From NCBI RefSeq assembly GCF_003966755.1, contig NZ_AP018005.1:248001-312000 (forward strand): a stretch of 64,000 bases of DNA, given 5' to 3'. The position numbers and the translations under genes are program-made. The notes beneath the pieces are model-generated. The model did no database searches. It worked only from the letters and a program-made list of their open reading frames with translations, and was not told the DNA's origin. Shown here one piece after another: positions 8,257 to 16,882 of this stretch. This DNA is from Candidatus Rickettsiella viridis (GTDB lineage: Bacteria > Pseudomonadota > Gammaproteobacteria > Diplorickettsiales > Diplorickettsiaceae). Numbering within the stretch: position 1 is the stretch's first letter; every line of letters begins with the position of its first letter.

Positions 8257-9931
8257 CAGTTTCTTACAACGTCCACGAGAAGCCATTCAGTGCTTGTTAA
8301 TTGGCCTCTGTTGTTTATGGCAACTCGGGGTAGGATTACTGGGTCTTTTGTGTTTTCTTGTTTTTATCCGAGGACTTCGTTATTCCGTTTGGCAGATATT
8401 TTTAACAGGTATTTCATTGGCGGTTTACAGTTGTTTTTTGATGGAATGGCAAGCGCATTTTACATTGTCTTTCCTTAAGCTCATCGACGATGGCTTTGTT
8501 GACCATCTTATGTTTTGGAAAACCTTGTTCACCCAAGGTTTTCCGGTTGCGCTGGGAGTTGCGTATCAGCAAGCCTTTTATTATTTAGTCGGATTTCCGC
8601 TACTGTTGGCTAGTGTATTAGGCATGACCGAATGGATTCCTAATTCTACGCATGAATGGGAATTAAAAGCGATTCAACGTGGCAAAGCATTATCTTATCG
8701 GAACCCTTGGCATAAACGCTTGACTCGTCAAAATAAAAAAAACGAGGACGGAACCTTATTAGGCATTTCTGCGACGAAGGAAGCGGTTATTATTCCCGAC
8801 GCTGCCGTGAATCAAATGGCTTTAGTATTAGGCACAACCGGCGGCGGGAAAACGATAACCTTACGCCGTTTTTATCAACGCGCACTACAGAAGACCTATC
8901 CACTGATTATCGTCGATGGTAAGCCTACCCAAGAAAATGTGACCTGGCTTCAGAAAAAATCTCAAGACTATCAACGCGCTTTCTATGGATTTAACTGTGG
9001 AGATTATCATCACTACGATCCCTTAGCACACGGTGGCTATACAGAACTGAAAGATAAACTAATTAGCCTCAAAGATCACTGGGAAAATGATTATTATCGT
9101 TCTATTGCTGAAGATTACTTACAAACCACATTTGAAGTATTACTGACGCTAAAAAAGAACTTTGATTTAAAAACGATTGTTAATTGCTTAGATTTTCAAG
9201 AACTCGCTCTCAAAACACGCGCCATTACCGATCAATCACTAAAAAAGCGTGTATCCCGTTTGCAGCGTTATGACACGAAGGACATTACTGGTTTGCAAGC
9301 ACATTTAAATCTGCTCATTTACTCTGAGCTTGGGATTTTTTTTGAAAAAACGAAAAACACATTTAATCTGGCAGAAGTCATCCAGTCAGGCAGTATTGTG
9401 TACTTTGCTTTGCCGGCACTACGTTTCCCCAGTTTTGCTAAAGTTTTAGGCAAATTAATTATTAACGATATTAAGGCTGTTATTGACCGCTTAGAAACCA
9501 AACAGCGTATTTTTACTATTTTTGATGAGTTTTCTGTATTTGCAGGTGAGCAGGTCTTAAATCTTGTCAATATGGGACGTGGAAAAGGAATCCATGCTAT
9601 TTTTGGCACCCAAGGTTTGGCAGACTTAAAACGAGTCGATACTGACTTTGAAAAGCAAGTCTTAAATTGCGTTAATACGTTAATCTGCCATCGGCTTAAT
9701 GATCATGAAAGTGCAGAGAGCATCGCCTGTTGGGTAGGTACGCAAGATGGATTTGATATTACGGCGCAGATCAGCGAAGACGCCTCAACGGGGATGGGTA
9801 GTGTAAAACGTAATAAATCCTTTATTATTCATCCTGACTCAATAAAACAAGATTTACAGCCAGGCGAAGCCTTTTATATCAGTAAAGTAGGAAAATTTTT
9901 CTGGCAAAAGGTGAAAGTAACTTACTCGTAA
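8240..9931 (+). CDS. Type IV secretion coupling protein, VirD4/TraD-like
   Basis: A 563-residue inner-membrane ATPase that recruits DNA-protein or effector substrates to a type IV secretion channel. The N-terminus (about residues 15-75 and 95-135) is strongly hydrophobic, with several membrane passes. It is followed by Walker A GTTGGGKT near residue 197 and a Walker B strand ending IFDEFS near 423. Downstream, the MGRGKGIHAIFGTQGLADL segment is typical of TraD/TraG C-terminal motifs. The start ATG lies inside the preceding gene. Length is in the family range. It sits about 1.6 kb ahead of virB2, not after virB11 as in many vir clusters. It may serve conjugation, effector export, or both. Confidence 0.88.
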   Translation: MSVQDNSFLQRPREAIQCLLIGLCCLWQLGVGLLGLLCFLVFIRGLRYSVWQIFLTGISLAVYSCFLMEWQAHFTLSFLKLIDDGFVDHLMFWKTLFTQGFPVALGVAYQQAFYYLVGFPLLLASVLGMTEWIPNSTHEWELKAIQRGKALSYRNPWHKRLTRQNKKNEDGTLLGISATKEAVIIPDAAVNQMALVLGTTGGGKTITLRRFYQRALQKTYPLIIVDGKPTQENVTWLQKKSQDYQRAFYGFNCGDYHHYDPLAHGGYTELKDKLISLKDHWENDYYRSIAEDYLQTTFEVLLTLKKNFDLKTIVNCLDFQELALKTRAITDQSLKKRVSRLQRYDTKDITGLQAHLNLLIYSELGIFFEKTKNTFNLAEVIQSGSIVYFALPALRFPSFAKVLGKLIINDIKAVIDRLETKQRIFTIFDEFSVFAGEQVLNLVNMGRGKGIHAIFGTQGLADLKRVDTDFEKQVLNCVNTLICHRLNDHESAESIACWVGTQDGFDITAQISEDASTGMGSVKRNKSFIIHPDSIKQDLQPGEAFYISKVGKFFWQKVKVTYS

Positions 9932-10507
9932 AAATAGCTACAGAATATTTCTGTTACCATTAAAATTCGTACCTTACAAAAAATACAGTTAAATAAGATA
10001 GTTTTTTATGTTAACAATGTGAAAAGGTTTGTGATCTTTTTTATTTCAGGCACAGGCGTTGCCTGTGTGTTTCGCGCCTGTTAATTCAGTATTCTTAATA
10101 AATTCCGTTCAGTCGCTATCATGCGGCAAACCGCATACAAGGAGGCTAACGCATTAAGGGTTTAGTACCGTTTAATGTTTAGAAGATTCATTTTCTCTTT
10201 AGATTAACTGACTGACCATGGTTCGCATGTTTATGTTTTATAAAACTTCTGAGTTTTTGTAATCTTAAACAGTGGTAAGTTGTGCTTGTTTTTTTAATAG
10301 AATTTAAATTTATTTTCCTTAATAAATTCTCTAAAAAATACTAATTTAATAACGCACTATTATTGACAAAAACACTATAAATATAGTATATTTAAGGAAT
10401 AAATTAAAAAATGAGAAAAATAAAACATCTTAAGAAAGCGCTGATAGTCAGGACTACGAATCCTAGCCTACCAGCTAACCACAATCTACTATATCGGAGT
10501 AAATTAA
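9932..10507. other. 576-bp intergenic region with hairpins and a promoter
   Basis: AT-rich, with no convincing gene. It contains a compact hairpin at 10051-10067 (CACAGGC, GTT loop, GCCTGTG) that may mark the end of the coupling-protein transcript, though no clear U-run follows. A second hairpin at 10121-10136 (ATGCGG/CCGCAT) is followed by AAGGAGG without a following gene. A sigma70-type promoter lies near the right end. A 69-codon frame starting at 10411 overlaps the next gene in another frame and has weak coding character; it may at most be a leader peptide. Confidence 0.45.
10363..10392 (+). promoter_or_regulatory. Sigma70-type promoter
   Basis: A perfect -35 box TTGACA (10363-10368) and a TATATT -10 box (10387-10392) are separated by 18 bp. 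The predicted start near 10400 gives a leader of about 100 bases to the gene at 10508. It shows that the duplicated-domain gene can be transcribed independently of the coupling-protein gene. Confidence 0.6.
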
Positions 10508-11242
10508 ATGGCTTCCACTATAATACACCAATCCAATACCCTACAACAATTAGCTTTGAATTGTTTGCCCGGCAGCAGAAAAATTATCCAGTGTTTACAC
10601 AAATTAGAAAAAAAATTTGAACGTGACTTTCATGGAGAAGATATTCTTTCTGAAATGGAAGAAGATGAAAAATCCGCTTATGAGCTATTTGGTAAAAATA
10701 TTATACCTCATGAAAATTTTTACTCACTGTACTATGCTCAAGACGACATAATAAAGTGCTTAAGAAAAGTTGCAGACGATATCGAATCCTATAACGCGCT
10801 TGAAAAATTCTTAACCCTTTTTGGGGAGCAAGTAGAACTGCAAAAAAATCGATATTCTACTAAAAAAAACCAGAGAACTGGAACCTACGAATTCACCACG
10901 CTTAAAAAGTTGACGTTGGATTGTTTACCCGATAACCAAGAAATTATTAAGCGCATCCACGATTTAAAAAAGCAACTTAAGGTTGTTTTATCTAAAATGA
11001 GAACAGCTAAAAAATCCGCTTATGCCCTAATAAGTGGAAATGTTATATCGCATCAACCTTTTTACTTACTCTATGTTTGCCAAGACAACATAATAAGGGA
11101 GCTAAGACAAGCCGCAAACGATATTGAAGACTGCAATGGATTTAGAAAGTTTTTACATATTTTTTCTGATCAAGCACAACTCGGAAAGGTCCAACGTAAT
11201 ATTAAAAATGATAGAGCAGTATGTCATGACTATTGTGCTTAA
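10508..11242 (+). CDS. Unknown protein made of two tandem copies of one domain
   Basis: A 244-residue protein with no family I recognise. Residues about 12-111 and 131-223 are diverged copies of the same roughly 95-residue helical unit. Shared landmarks, in order, are L-(T/A)-L-(D/N)-CLP, (E/K)IIK-x(3)-LKK, KSAY-(A/E)-L, GN-VI-H-x-(P/N)FY-LYY-QD-IIR-LR-A-DIE, and FLHIF. The copies diverge enough that the duplication is not recent. There is no signal peptide or membrane segment. The C-terminus is lysine-rich and ends in a short cysteine-containing tail. The start ATG follows CGGAG. It sits between the coupling protein and virB2 with its own promoter, the position of element cargo. An effector, an exclusion factor or a secretion accessory protein are possibilities; none is supported directly. 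Confidence 0.6.
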   Translation: MASTIIHQSNTLQQLALNCLPGSRKIIQCLHKLEKKFERDFHGEDILSEMEEDEKSAYELFGKNIIPHENFYSLYYAQDDIIKCLRKVADDIESYNALEKFLTLFGEQVELQKNRYSTKKNQRTGTYEFTTLKKLTLDCLPDNQEIIKRIHDLKKQLKVVLSKMRTAKKSAYALISGNVISHQPFYLLYVCQDNIIRELRQAANDIEDCNGFRKFLHIFSDQAQLGKVQRNIKNDRAVCHDYCA

Positions 11243-11546
11243 CAAGCATCCTATGTGACTATTCATAAAATACCCTCCTCCATAAGGGGGAGAGCTAAAA
11301 AATTTATAACAGTCATTTAGCTAACTGTTGCTCTTGGGAGGGATAATTCCTCCTGCCGTATGGCAACCCACCCTTTATTAAAACAACAAAAAAATGCTTA
11401 ATCCTTACTTTTAACGATCAACTTATTAACAAAAAAGGATAAAAAATCAGGAGTGGGTAATAGAGAAAAATGCTTAATTTTAGCTGCATTAAAATAAAAA
11501 ATACGTTAAAATAAAGCTATTAAAATAAGCTTTTTAGCAAAGACCC
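11243..11546. other. 304-bp intergenic region before the virB genes
   Basis: The left part is relatively G+C-rich and holds two small stem-forming stretches (CCCTCC/GGGGGAG around 11272-11292, GGAGG/CCTCC around 11336-11353). These may end the preceding transcript. The right part is very AT-rich and must carry the virB promoter, but no box pair is convincing enough to mark. No gene seen. Confidence 0.35.
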
Positions 11547-11870
11547 ATGATGGCTGATCGATTTAAAAAAGGAAATAAAATTTATCAAGTTCTGCTTCGT
11601 TCTCCCCTTATTATTTTCCCTTTTATTTTTTCTTCATCTGTATGGGCTTTTGGCGGTGATACGCCGGTCAGTCAAGGACTTAACTATGTGATTGATGCCG
11701 TTTATGGCGCAACCGGATTATCGATTGCTACCGTCGCTATTATTGGCATGGGCTTACTCTGTGCAGGCCATTATTTAGAATGGAAACGATTTCTACAAAC
11801 CTTAGTCGGCATTGCTATTATGTTTGGTGCGGGTGGTGTCGCCAGAGCATTACATCTATTAATTTCTTAG
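11547..11870 (+). CDS. virB2: VirB2-like type IV secretion pilin
   Basis: A 107-residue pilin precursor. A basic start is followed by a hydrophobic signal region and a likely signal-peptidase site after VWA (about residue 35). Two hydrophobic helices follow (GLSIATVAIIGMGLLCAG and FLQTLVGIAIMFGAGGVARAL), joined by a short charged loop (HYLEWKR), the classic VirB2 hairpin. After cleavage the mature pilin would be about 72 residues, the usual size. ATG codons at 11547 and 11550 are both possible. First gene of a tightly packed virB operon; virB3 follows 24 bp downstream. Confidence 0.88.
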   Translation: MMADRFKKGNKIYQVLLRSPLIIFPFIFSSSVWAFGGDTPVSQGLNYVIDAVYGATGLSIATVAIIGMGLLCAGHYLEWKRFLQTLVGIAIMFGAGGVARALHLLIS

Positions 11871-11894
11871 GAACAAATAATAAAAGGAGCTCGC

Positions 11895-12194
11895 TTGAGC
11901 AAAGATTACCAACTTGAAGTCGATCCGTTAGCGTTAGCCTTAACACGGCCACCGCTTTTTATGGGTGTTCCCATGCGTTTGTTTTTTGCAAATCTGGCAA
12001 TCAACATGATGTTGTGTATTGATTTACACACATTAATAGGGATTCCATTATTTGGCCTAGTTCATCTGATTTTATTTCGCCTAACGATGAAGGATTTACA
12101 GTTTTTCCGCGTATGGCTGAAATACCTGACACAAACGCCGCCCGTATTGAATCATTCGTTTTGGGGCGGCACGAATAGTTACCAACTAGAGTAA
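11895..12194 (+). CDS. virB3: VirB3-like inner-membrane protein
   Basis: A 99-residue protein with the VirB3 plan: a short polar N-terminus with the LALTRPPLFMGVP motif typical of the family, then two closely spaced membrane helices (about residues 27-65) and a C-terminal soluble part. The start is TTG at 11895, chosen because AAGGAGC lies 7 bases upstream and no ATG precedes the conserved part. VirB3 works with the VirB4 ATPase, whose gene follows after 6 bp. Length is normal. Confidence 0.85.
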   Translation: MSKDYQLEVDPLALALTRPPLFMGVPMRLFFANLAINMMLCIDLHTLIGIPLFGLVHLILFRLTMKDLQFFRVWLKYLTQTPPVLNHSFWGGTNSYQLE

Positions 12195-12200
12195 AAAACG

Positions 12201-14636
12201 GTGTTAACAAAAATGAAAAAACGAAAAAAGCAAGCGGGATTTAAATGGAACCCCTTTTTAAAAAGGGAAACCAATGCTTCACAACATATTAATATTATAG
12301 GCCACTATAACAACGATACCTTGATCGATAAAAACGGTCAGTTAATTCAAATTATTCGATTAGCGGGTATTGACGGTATTACACAAAGCGAGGAAATCTT
12401 AGACGCCTATAAAAACCGCCGCAATAGTTTGTTTAAACACTTTTCGTCGGAATACGCTGTTTATTTTTGGACGGTGGGTCGCCAAACCACGGAGTATCCA
12501 GGCGGTGAATTTAAACCAGGATTTGCGCAGCAACTAAATGAAAACTATCGCAAAAGAATACAGCAGCAGCCTTTATTCCATCATGAACACTATGCAGGCA
12601 TCGTCACAAAACCGGCCGAAGGTGTGTTAAATCAAGGGTTTGATTGGATCAAAAAATTAAGCCAGCAAGCAGACCACATCGCACAGCAACGACAACTAGC
12701 CAAAACACAGCTTGCCTTGACGGCCATCACACAGAATGTACTGCAAACCTTAGCAGATTATCAACCACAACTACTCAGTCTTTATCAAAAAGGCGAACAG
12801 CTTTTTTCAGAGCCACTAGAATTTATAGGCCAATTAATTAACTACGATAAGTATTCTGTACCGCTACTGTTCCAAGATGCTTCAACCTATCTACCGAGAA
12901 AGCGGCTGTTTTTTAATCGTCATTCAGGAACCATAGAATGCCGTGCCAGTGATCATAGCAAAAAATTTGCGGCGGTACTCGCTATTAAAGCGTATCCATC
13001 CATCACCTACCAAGGTTTATTAGACAGTTTAAATAGCTTACGAGCGGAATATACCTTAACCCAATCGTTTCGGTTCTATGATCGCCATTTAGCTAAAACC
13101 CGTTTACGGGATCAGCAACACGATATGCAGCAAACTCAAGAAGAATCCCTACGTCAAACCGAGCAGATCGACGAGGCCTTTGATGATGCGGCTAGTGGCG
13201 AAGCGGGTTATGGTCAACACCATTTTACTCTAGTTTGCTATGCCGACAGTCAAAAACAACTTAACCAACAGGTGAGTGAGATCATCGCTTTGTTTTCCGA
13301 TCGCGACATTGTATGTGTTCGAGAAGACATGGCCTGTGAATGCGGCTTCTGGGCGCAATTACCTGGAAATTTTTCTTATATTGTCAGGGAAGCGGACATC
13401 TCTACAAAAAATATGGCCGCATTGGCGAGCTTACATAATTCGCCTATCGGAAAATTTAAGGATAATTTCTGGGGTGATGCGGTGACGGTGTTAGAAACCT
13501 TATCGGGCAGTCCTTATTATTTTAATTTTCACGATAAGGATGTCGGTAATTTTATTGTTGTCGGTGCAACCGGCAGTGGTAAAACGGTATTAGTTGGCTT
13601 TCTCATTACCCAAAGTATGAAATTCGGTGGCAAACGGGTTATTTTCGATAAAGATCGCGGTTTAGAAATTTTAGTTAGGGCCTTGGGGGGCATCTATGAG
13701 GTGTTAAAACCAGGTATAGCAACTGGCTTTAATCCTTGTCAATTAGCGGATACTAAAGAAAACCGCACATTTTTATTACAGCTTTTTAAACAACTTTTAA
13801 AATCTTGCCATAAACCATTTGACGAACAAGAAATAAAAACCATTGAAGAGGCGATTACGGGGATGTATCGCTTAAATCCCGAAGAACGCCAATTTTGCCA
13901 TATTGCGCCATTTTTCGGCGCGAATATTCCAGGTTCGCTGCGTGCACGATTTGAACTGTGGCACAGTGGCCGTGAACAGGCTTGGCTGTTTGACAATACG
14001 GGTGATTGTTTTGAACAAGATCACTACAACGCTGACGTTATTGGTTTGGACTTAAGCCATATTCTCAAAGACGAATGCTGCAAAACACCCACGTTAATGT
14101 ATTTGTTGCATCGCTTTAGTCAGCAGCTCGAAGGCCAGCGTGGCATGATTTTTCTTGATGAAGGCTGGCTTGCCTTACAAGATGAATACTTTAAAAAAAT
14201 TATCAATGATTTATCGCGTACACCACGTAAGAAAAACAATTTTTTTGGTCTGGCTACACAAGCAGCTTACGATACCTTGTCATCAGCCATTCAAACGCCG
14301 ATTAATGAAGCGGCCGCCTGCAAAATCTTTTTTCCTAATCCCAGTGCGGATAGAAAAACGTATATTGAGGGCTTTGGTTTAAGCGAACGTGAATTTGAAC
14401 TTATTAAAACCTTACCGAGTGAAAGTCATTATTTTTTGCTTAATTATGGTCGAGGTAAAGAATCCGTTGTCTTAAGAGCAAATTTACACGGCTTAGACGA
14501 TGAAATTGCCGTTATTTCAGGACGAAAAGAAACCGTAGCCTTATTGGATAGCATTCGTGCAGAAGTCGGGGATGACCCCAACATCTGGTTACCCATTTTC
14601 CAGCAACGAAGAAAAGTGAAGAAAATAGGATGTTAA
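12201..14636 (+). CDS. virB4: VirB4-family secretion ATPase
   Basis: An 811-residue ATPase that powers type IV pilus assembly and substrate transfer at the inner membrane. The N-terminal CagE/TrbE/VirB part spans about residues 1-400. The RecA-like part has Walker A GATGSGKT near residue 455 and Walker B MIFLDEGW near 647, followed by the conserved RTPRKKNNFFGLATQ segment. The frame opens with GTG at 12201; an in-frame ATG at 12213 (MKKRKK) is an alternative. It overlaps virB5 by 7 bp. Length and motif order are complete, so it should be functional. Confidence 0.93.
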   Translation: MLTKMKKRKKQAGFKWNPFLKRETNASQHINIIGHYNNDTLIDKNGQLIQIIRLAGIDGITQSEEILDAYKNRRNSLFKHFSSEYAVYFWTVGRQTTEYPGGEFKPGFAQQLNENYRKRIQQQPLFHHEHYAGIVTKPAEGVLNQGFDWIKKLSQQADHIAQQRQLAKTQLALTAITQNVLQTLADYQPQLLSLYQKGEQLFSEPLEFIGQLINYDKYSVPLLFQDASTYLPRKRLFFNRHSGTIECRASDHSKKFAAVLAIKAYPSITYQGLLDSLNSLRAEYTLTQSFRFYDRHLAKTRLRDQQHDMQQTQEESLRQTEQIDEAFDDAASGEAGYGQHHFTLVCYADSQKQLNQQVSEIIALFSDRDIVCVREDMACECGFWAQLPGNFSYIVREADISTKNMAALASLHNSPIGKFKDNFWGDAVTVLETLSGSPYYFNFHDKDVGNFIVVGATGSGKTVLVGFLITQSMKFGGKRVIFDKDRGLEILVRALGGIYEVLKPGIATGFNPCQLADTKENRTFLLQLFKQLLKSCHKPFDEQEIKTIEEAITGMYRLNPEERQFCHIAPFFGANIPGSLRARFELWHSGREQAWLFDNTGDCFEQDHYNADVIGLDLSHILKDECCKTPTLMYLLHRFSQQLEGQRGMIFLDEGWLALQDEYFKKIINDLSRTPRKKNNFFGLATQAAYDTLSSAIQTPINEAAACKIFFPNPSADRKTYIEGFGLSEREFELIKTLPSESHYFLLNYGRGKESVVLRANLHGLDDEIAVISGRKETVALLDSIRAEVGDDPNIWLPIFQQRRKVKKIGC

Positions 14637-15331
14637 CGACTCAATTGAGCTTGGCTCCTGTGATTAAAATTACTATTCTTAGTTTACTCATCCTTTTACC
14701 GCTTCCCAGTGCCGCAGATCCGATTAGTGACCTATTGATGATCGCCGAACAAATTCAAGGCTATCAACAGCAGATTTCCGGCATACAAAATACCATTGCA
14801 GGGTTAACGGACCAAATTCAAGCAGCGGTATCGGGTCAGTCTGAATGGGGACGCTGGCAATTTACCGATCATCAATCCTGGGGCGAAAACACCGATCAGT
14901 GGCAAGCTATCCTTAATATGACCGGAAAAGGCGGCAATAGCAGTCTATTAGGCCAAACCCTTCATTTTCTGGAGAAGGAATTCCCTGTGGATACACCACT
15001 CTATAACCAGGTTAATCCGAATAAATGCGATCAAGCTTACTATGCCTTAAAAGCAAAAACGGCCTTAGCCGCGAGAGCCGCTAGTCAATTGGGTTATGAC
15101 AAGATTCAAGAACAGATTAACTATGCCAATCAATTACGCCAGCAGATTGGTAGTACAACAACACTGAAACAATCGCTAGATTTACAGAGTCGACTAACTA
15201 TAGAGAACAATCTGATTCAATTAGAGACACTGCGTCAGTTAGCACTGCTCAATCAACAACACGCGATTGATGCACAAGCGGAAGTCAATGATGCCATACA
15301 AACGGCTCGTTTTCTGAGTACGAAATTTTGA
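14630..15331 (+). CDS. virB5: VirB5-like minor pilus subunit
   Basis: A 233-residue secreted protein with an N-terminal signal peptide (hydrophobic ILSLLILLPLPSAA, probable cleavage before DP near residue 30). The mature part is almost wholly helical and glutamine-rich (QQISGIQNTIAGLTDQIQ; RLTIENNLIQLETLRQLALLNQQHAID). This matches the three-helix-bundle VirB5/TrbJ group, which caps the pilus tip. The start overlaps the end of virB4 (ATG inside GGATGTTAA), so translation is coupled. Assignment rests on position, signal peptide and helical pattern; VirB5 proteins diverge strongly in sequence. Confidence 0.8.
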   Translation: MLTTQLSLAPVIKITILSLLILLPLPSAADPISDLLMIAEQIQGYQQQISGIQNTIAGLTDQIQAAVSGQSEWGRWQFTDHQSWGENTDQWQAILNMTGKGGNSSLLGQTLHFLEKEFPVDTPLYNQVNPNKCDQAYYALKAKTALAARAASQLGYDKIQEQINYANQLRQQIGSTTTLKQSLDLQSRLTIENNLIQLETLRQLALLNQQHAIDAQAEVNDAIQTARFLSTKF

Positions 15332-15362
15332 AGGCAATACCAAGTAATGGAGGAGTTAACAA

Positions 15363-15494
15363 ATGAGGCAATATCTATCGGCATTATTAGCACTGTTTTT
15401 AGTCTTATCGCTAAGCGGCTGTGTAACTAAACCACTGCAAGCCCCTTGTGATGCAAATGCCACGTTTTGTGGCACTAAAACTAAAATTAATTAG
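15363..15494 (+). CDS. virB7: Very short VirB7-like lipoprotein
   Basis: A 43-residue frame starting at ATG 15363, preceded by GGAGG (15350-15354). The N-terminus is a lipoprotein signal: MRQY, a hydrophobic stretch, then the lipobox LSGC at residues 17-20. The mature peptide is only about 24 residues with two further cysteines (PCDANATFC) and a lysine-rich end. VirB7 proteins are tiny outer-membrane lipoproteins that bind the C-terminal domain of VirB9, some through cysteines. The location directly after virB5 and before virB6 supports the call. The name is inferred from size, lipobox and position; an exclusion-type lipoprotein is the alternative. Confidence 0.7.
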   Translation: MRQYLSALLALFLVLSLSGCVTKPLQAPCDANATFCGTKTKIN

Positions 15495-15515
15495 TGGTAA
15501 ATGGAGAAAATATTT

Positions 15516-15875
15516 ATGCGATTATTTTTACCTTTTAAACAATTTATTTTATTTAGCGTCTTATTCACTAGTTTTAGTCTTTTGGCCGCCTGTGGTCATA
15601 AAAATCCTTTACTTGATACAAACATGATTCAAGTTATGGATGAAGAGTTTTTCTTACGAGGAGGCAGTTATCCTATTGACGAATGTGCCTATTATTACAG
15701 TTATTCTAAACAAAATTATTCGTTAAAAAAGAAATGTAATGAGTGGACACAAGAATATTATCGTCGCTTAATCGATAGACATGTTATTCCCACTACGACT
15801 ACCGTAGAAGATTTGAGAGACCCTACTTTTTGGAAAAAAATAAAAGCGTTACATTTCCTTGGTAAAGAACAATGA
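15516..15875 (+). CDS. Small lipoprotein of the virB operon, possible entry-exclusion protein
   Basis: A 119-residue lipoprotein. I choose ATG 15516 because GGAG lies 9 bases upstream; an ATG at 15501 would lack a ribosome site. The signal peptide ends in the lipobox LLAAC (cysteine about residue 26). The mature part is polar, with cysteines in DECAYYY and KKKCNEW and a helical KKKCNEWTQEYYRRLID segment. It overlaps virB6 by 4 bases (ATGA). In several VirB operons the gene between virB5 and virB6 encodes an entry-exclusion lipoprotein such as Eex; sequence similarity is not obvious, so that role is only inferred from position. Confidence 0.65.
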   Translation: MRLFLPFKQFILFSVLFTSFSLLAACGHKNPLLDTNMIQVMDEEFFLRGGSYPIDECAYYYSYSKQNYSLKKKCNEWTQEYYRRLIDRHVIPTTTTVEDLRDPTFWKKIKALHFLGKEQ

Positions 15876-16882
15876 GCACGCTTTCTGTTAATACATTCAT
15901 AACTGATACCTTAAGTGCTGTCGATCAAACGATTGAAGGTTTTGTTCATAACGTCTATCAACAGTTTCTACAACAGTATGGCTATGCTTTGACGTTGTTA
16001 TGTACTGTTTATATTCTTGTATTAGGTTATCGTTTTACGTTACATACTTTGAGTGCTGATTTTAACACGCTTAATCGGCATATCCTTGTTTTACTCATGG
16101 TTTATGGCCTAATAATAAACTGGTCTTTATACCAGCTTTTTATCTACAATATTTTTACTAATGAACCTAACCACATAGCTCAAATTATTGTTAATGCTTC
16201 CAATCATCAGTTTACGACGGATAAAACAATAGCAGAGGCTTTAAACCAAGTTTATGGTATAGGCATGAGTGCGGCCGGAAAATTATTGAGTAGTTTTACT
16301 ATCCAAAAATTTTTATGCGCTATTCTCGTTATCATTTTTACCTTTTTATGTTCTCTTACCGCCTTAGCACTTTTAATCTACGCTAAACTTGCGATGGCCA
16401 TTGGTTTGGCCTTAGGTCCTCTTTTTCTACCTTTTATGCTTTGGGAATCCACACGCGGTTGGTTTGTGAGTTGGTTGCAAAAGTTATTTAATTTTTCACT
16501 AATCCCGATTATCACCGCAAGTATTTTATCGTTGATGCTTTCGCTGATAAATTTGGTGTTACCGGACCTTAATCAGCAAGCGCTTCAAGGTGCTCCTGAT
16601 TTTTTTACAGTAGGACTGTTTGGTGGTTTATCGTTAGTAACCGCCTTTTTATTAAAACAAAGTTTATCGATTGCCAGTAGTTTAAGTGGTGGATTGACCT
16701 TAAGCGCATTAGGTCAGATAGGCAGTATGGTGAAATCAGCTTTAAATACCACGGGAGTTAATTCAGCCGCGCGTTTAACCGGAAAAGGTCTTAAATCTGC
16801 TGGAAGCGCAATGGTAAAAAAAGCGCAAGGTCAAAAACAATCAGCTATTCATTCAGCGGTAGAACAGGGAAAAAATAATTGA
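15872..16882 (+). CDS. virB6: VirB6-like inner-membrane channel protein
   Basis: A 336-residue polytopic protein. At least five strongly hydrophobic segments are visible (about residues 35-55, 68-90, 140-170, 172-195, 205-235 and 243-262). This includes the conserved central region with ALGPLFLPFMLWESTRGWFVSWLQKLFNFSLIPI, in which the tryptophan-rich motif is diagnostic for TrbL/VirB6. The last 70 residues are soluble and rich in serine, glycine and lysine. The start overlaps the preceding lipoprotein gene. VirB6 forms part of the substrate path through the inner membrane. Confidence 0.88.
   Translation: MSTLSVNTFITDTLSAVDQTIEGFVHNVYQQFLQQYGYALTLLCTVYILVLGYRFTLHTLSADFNTLNRHILVLLMVYGLIINWSLYQLFIYNIFTNEPNHIAQIIVNASNHQFTTDKTIAEALNQVYGIGMSAAGKLLSSFTIQKFLCAILVIIFTFLCSLTALALLIYAKLAMAIGLALGPLFLPFMLWESTRGWFVSWLQKLFNFSLIPIITASILSLMLSLINLVLPDLNQQALQGAPDFFTVGLFGGLSLVTAFLLKQSLSIASSLSGGLTLSALGQIGSMVKSALNTTGVNSAARLTGKGLKSAGSAMVKKAQGQKQSAIHSAVEQGKNN

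Noticed and set aside
10411-10620. 69-codon frame between the promoter and the duplicated-domain gene
   Set aside because: It overlaps the first 110 bases of the real gene in another frame. It has an AAGGA upstream, so a leader peptide is not excluded, but nothing in its sequence looks conserved.
15501-15515. Upstream ATG for the virB-operon lipoprotein
   Set aside because: The GGAG ribosome site lies inside these codons and fits ATG 15516; the signal peptide is also better from there.
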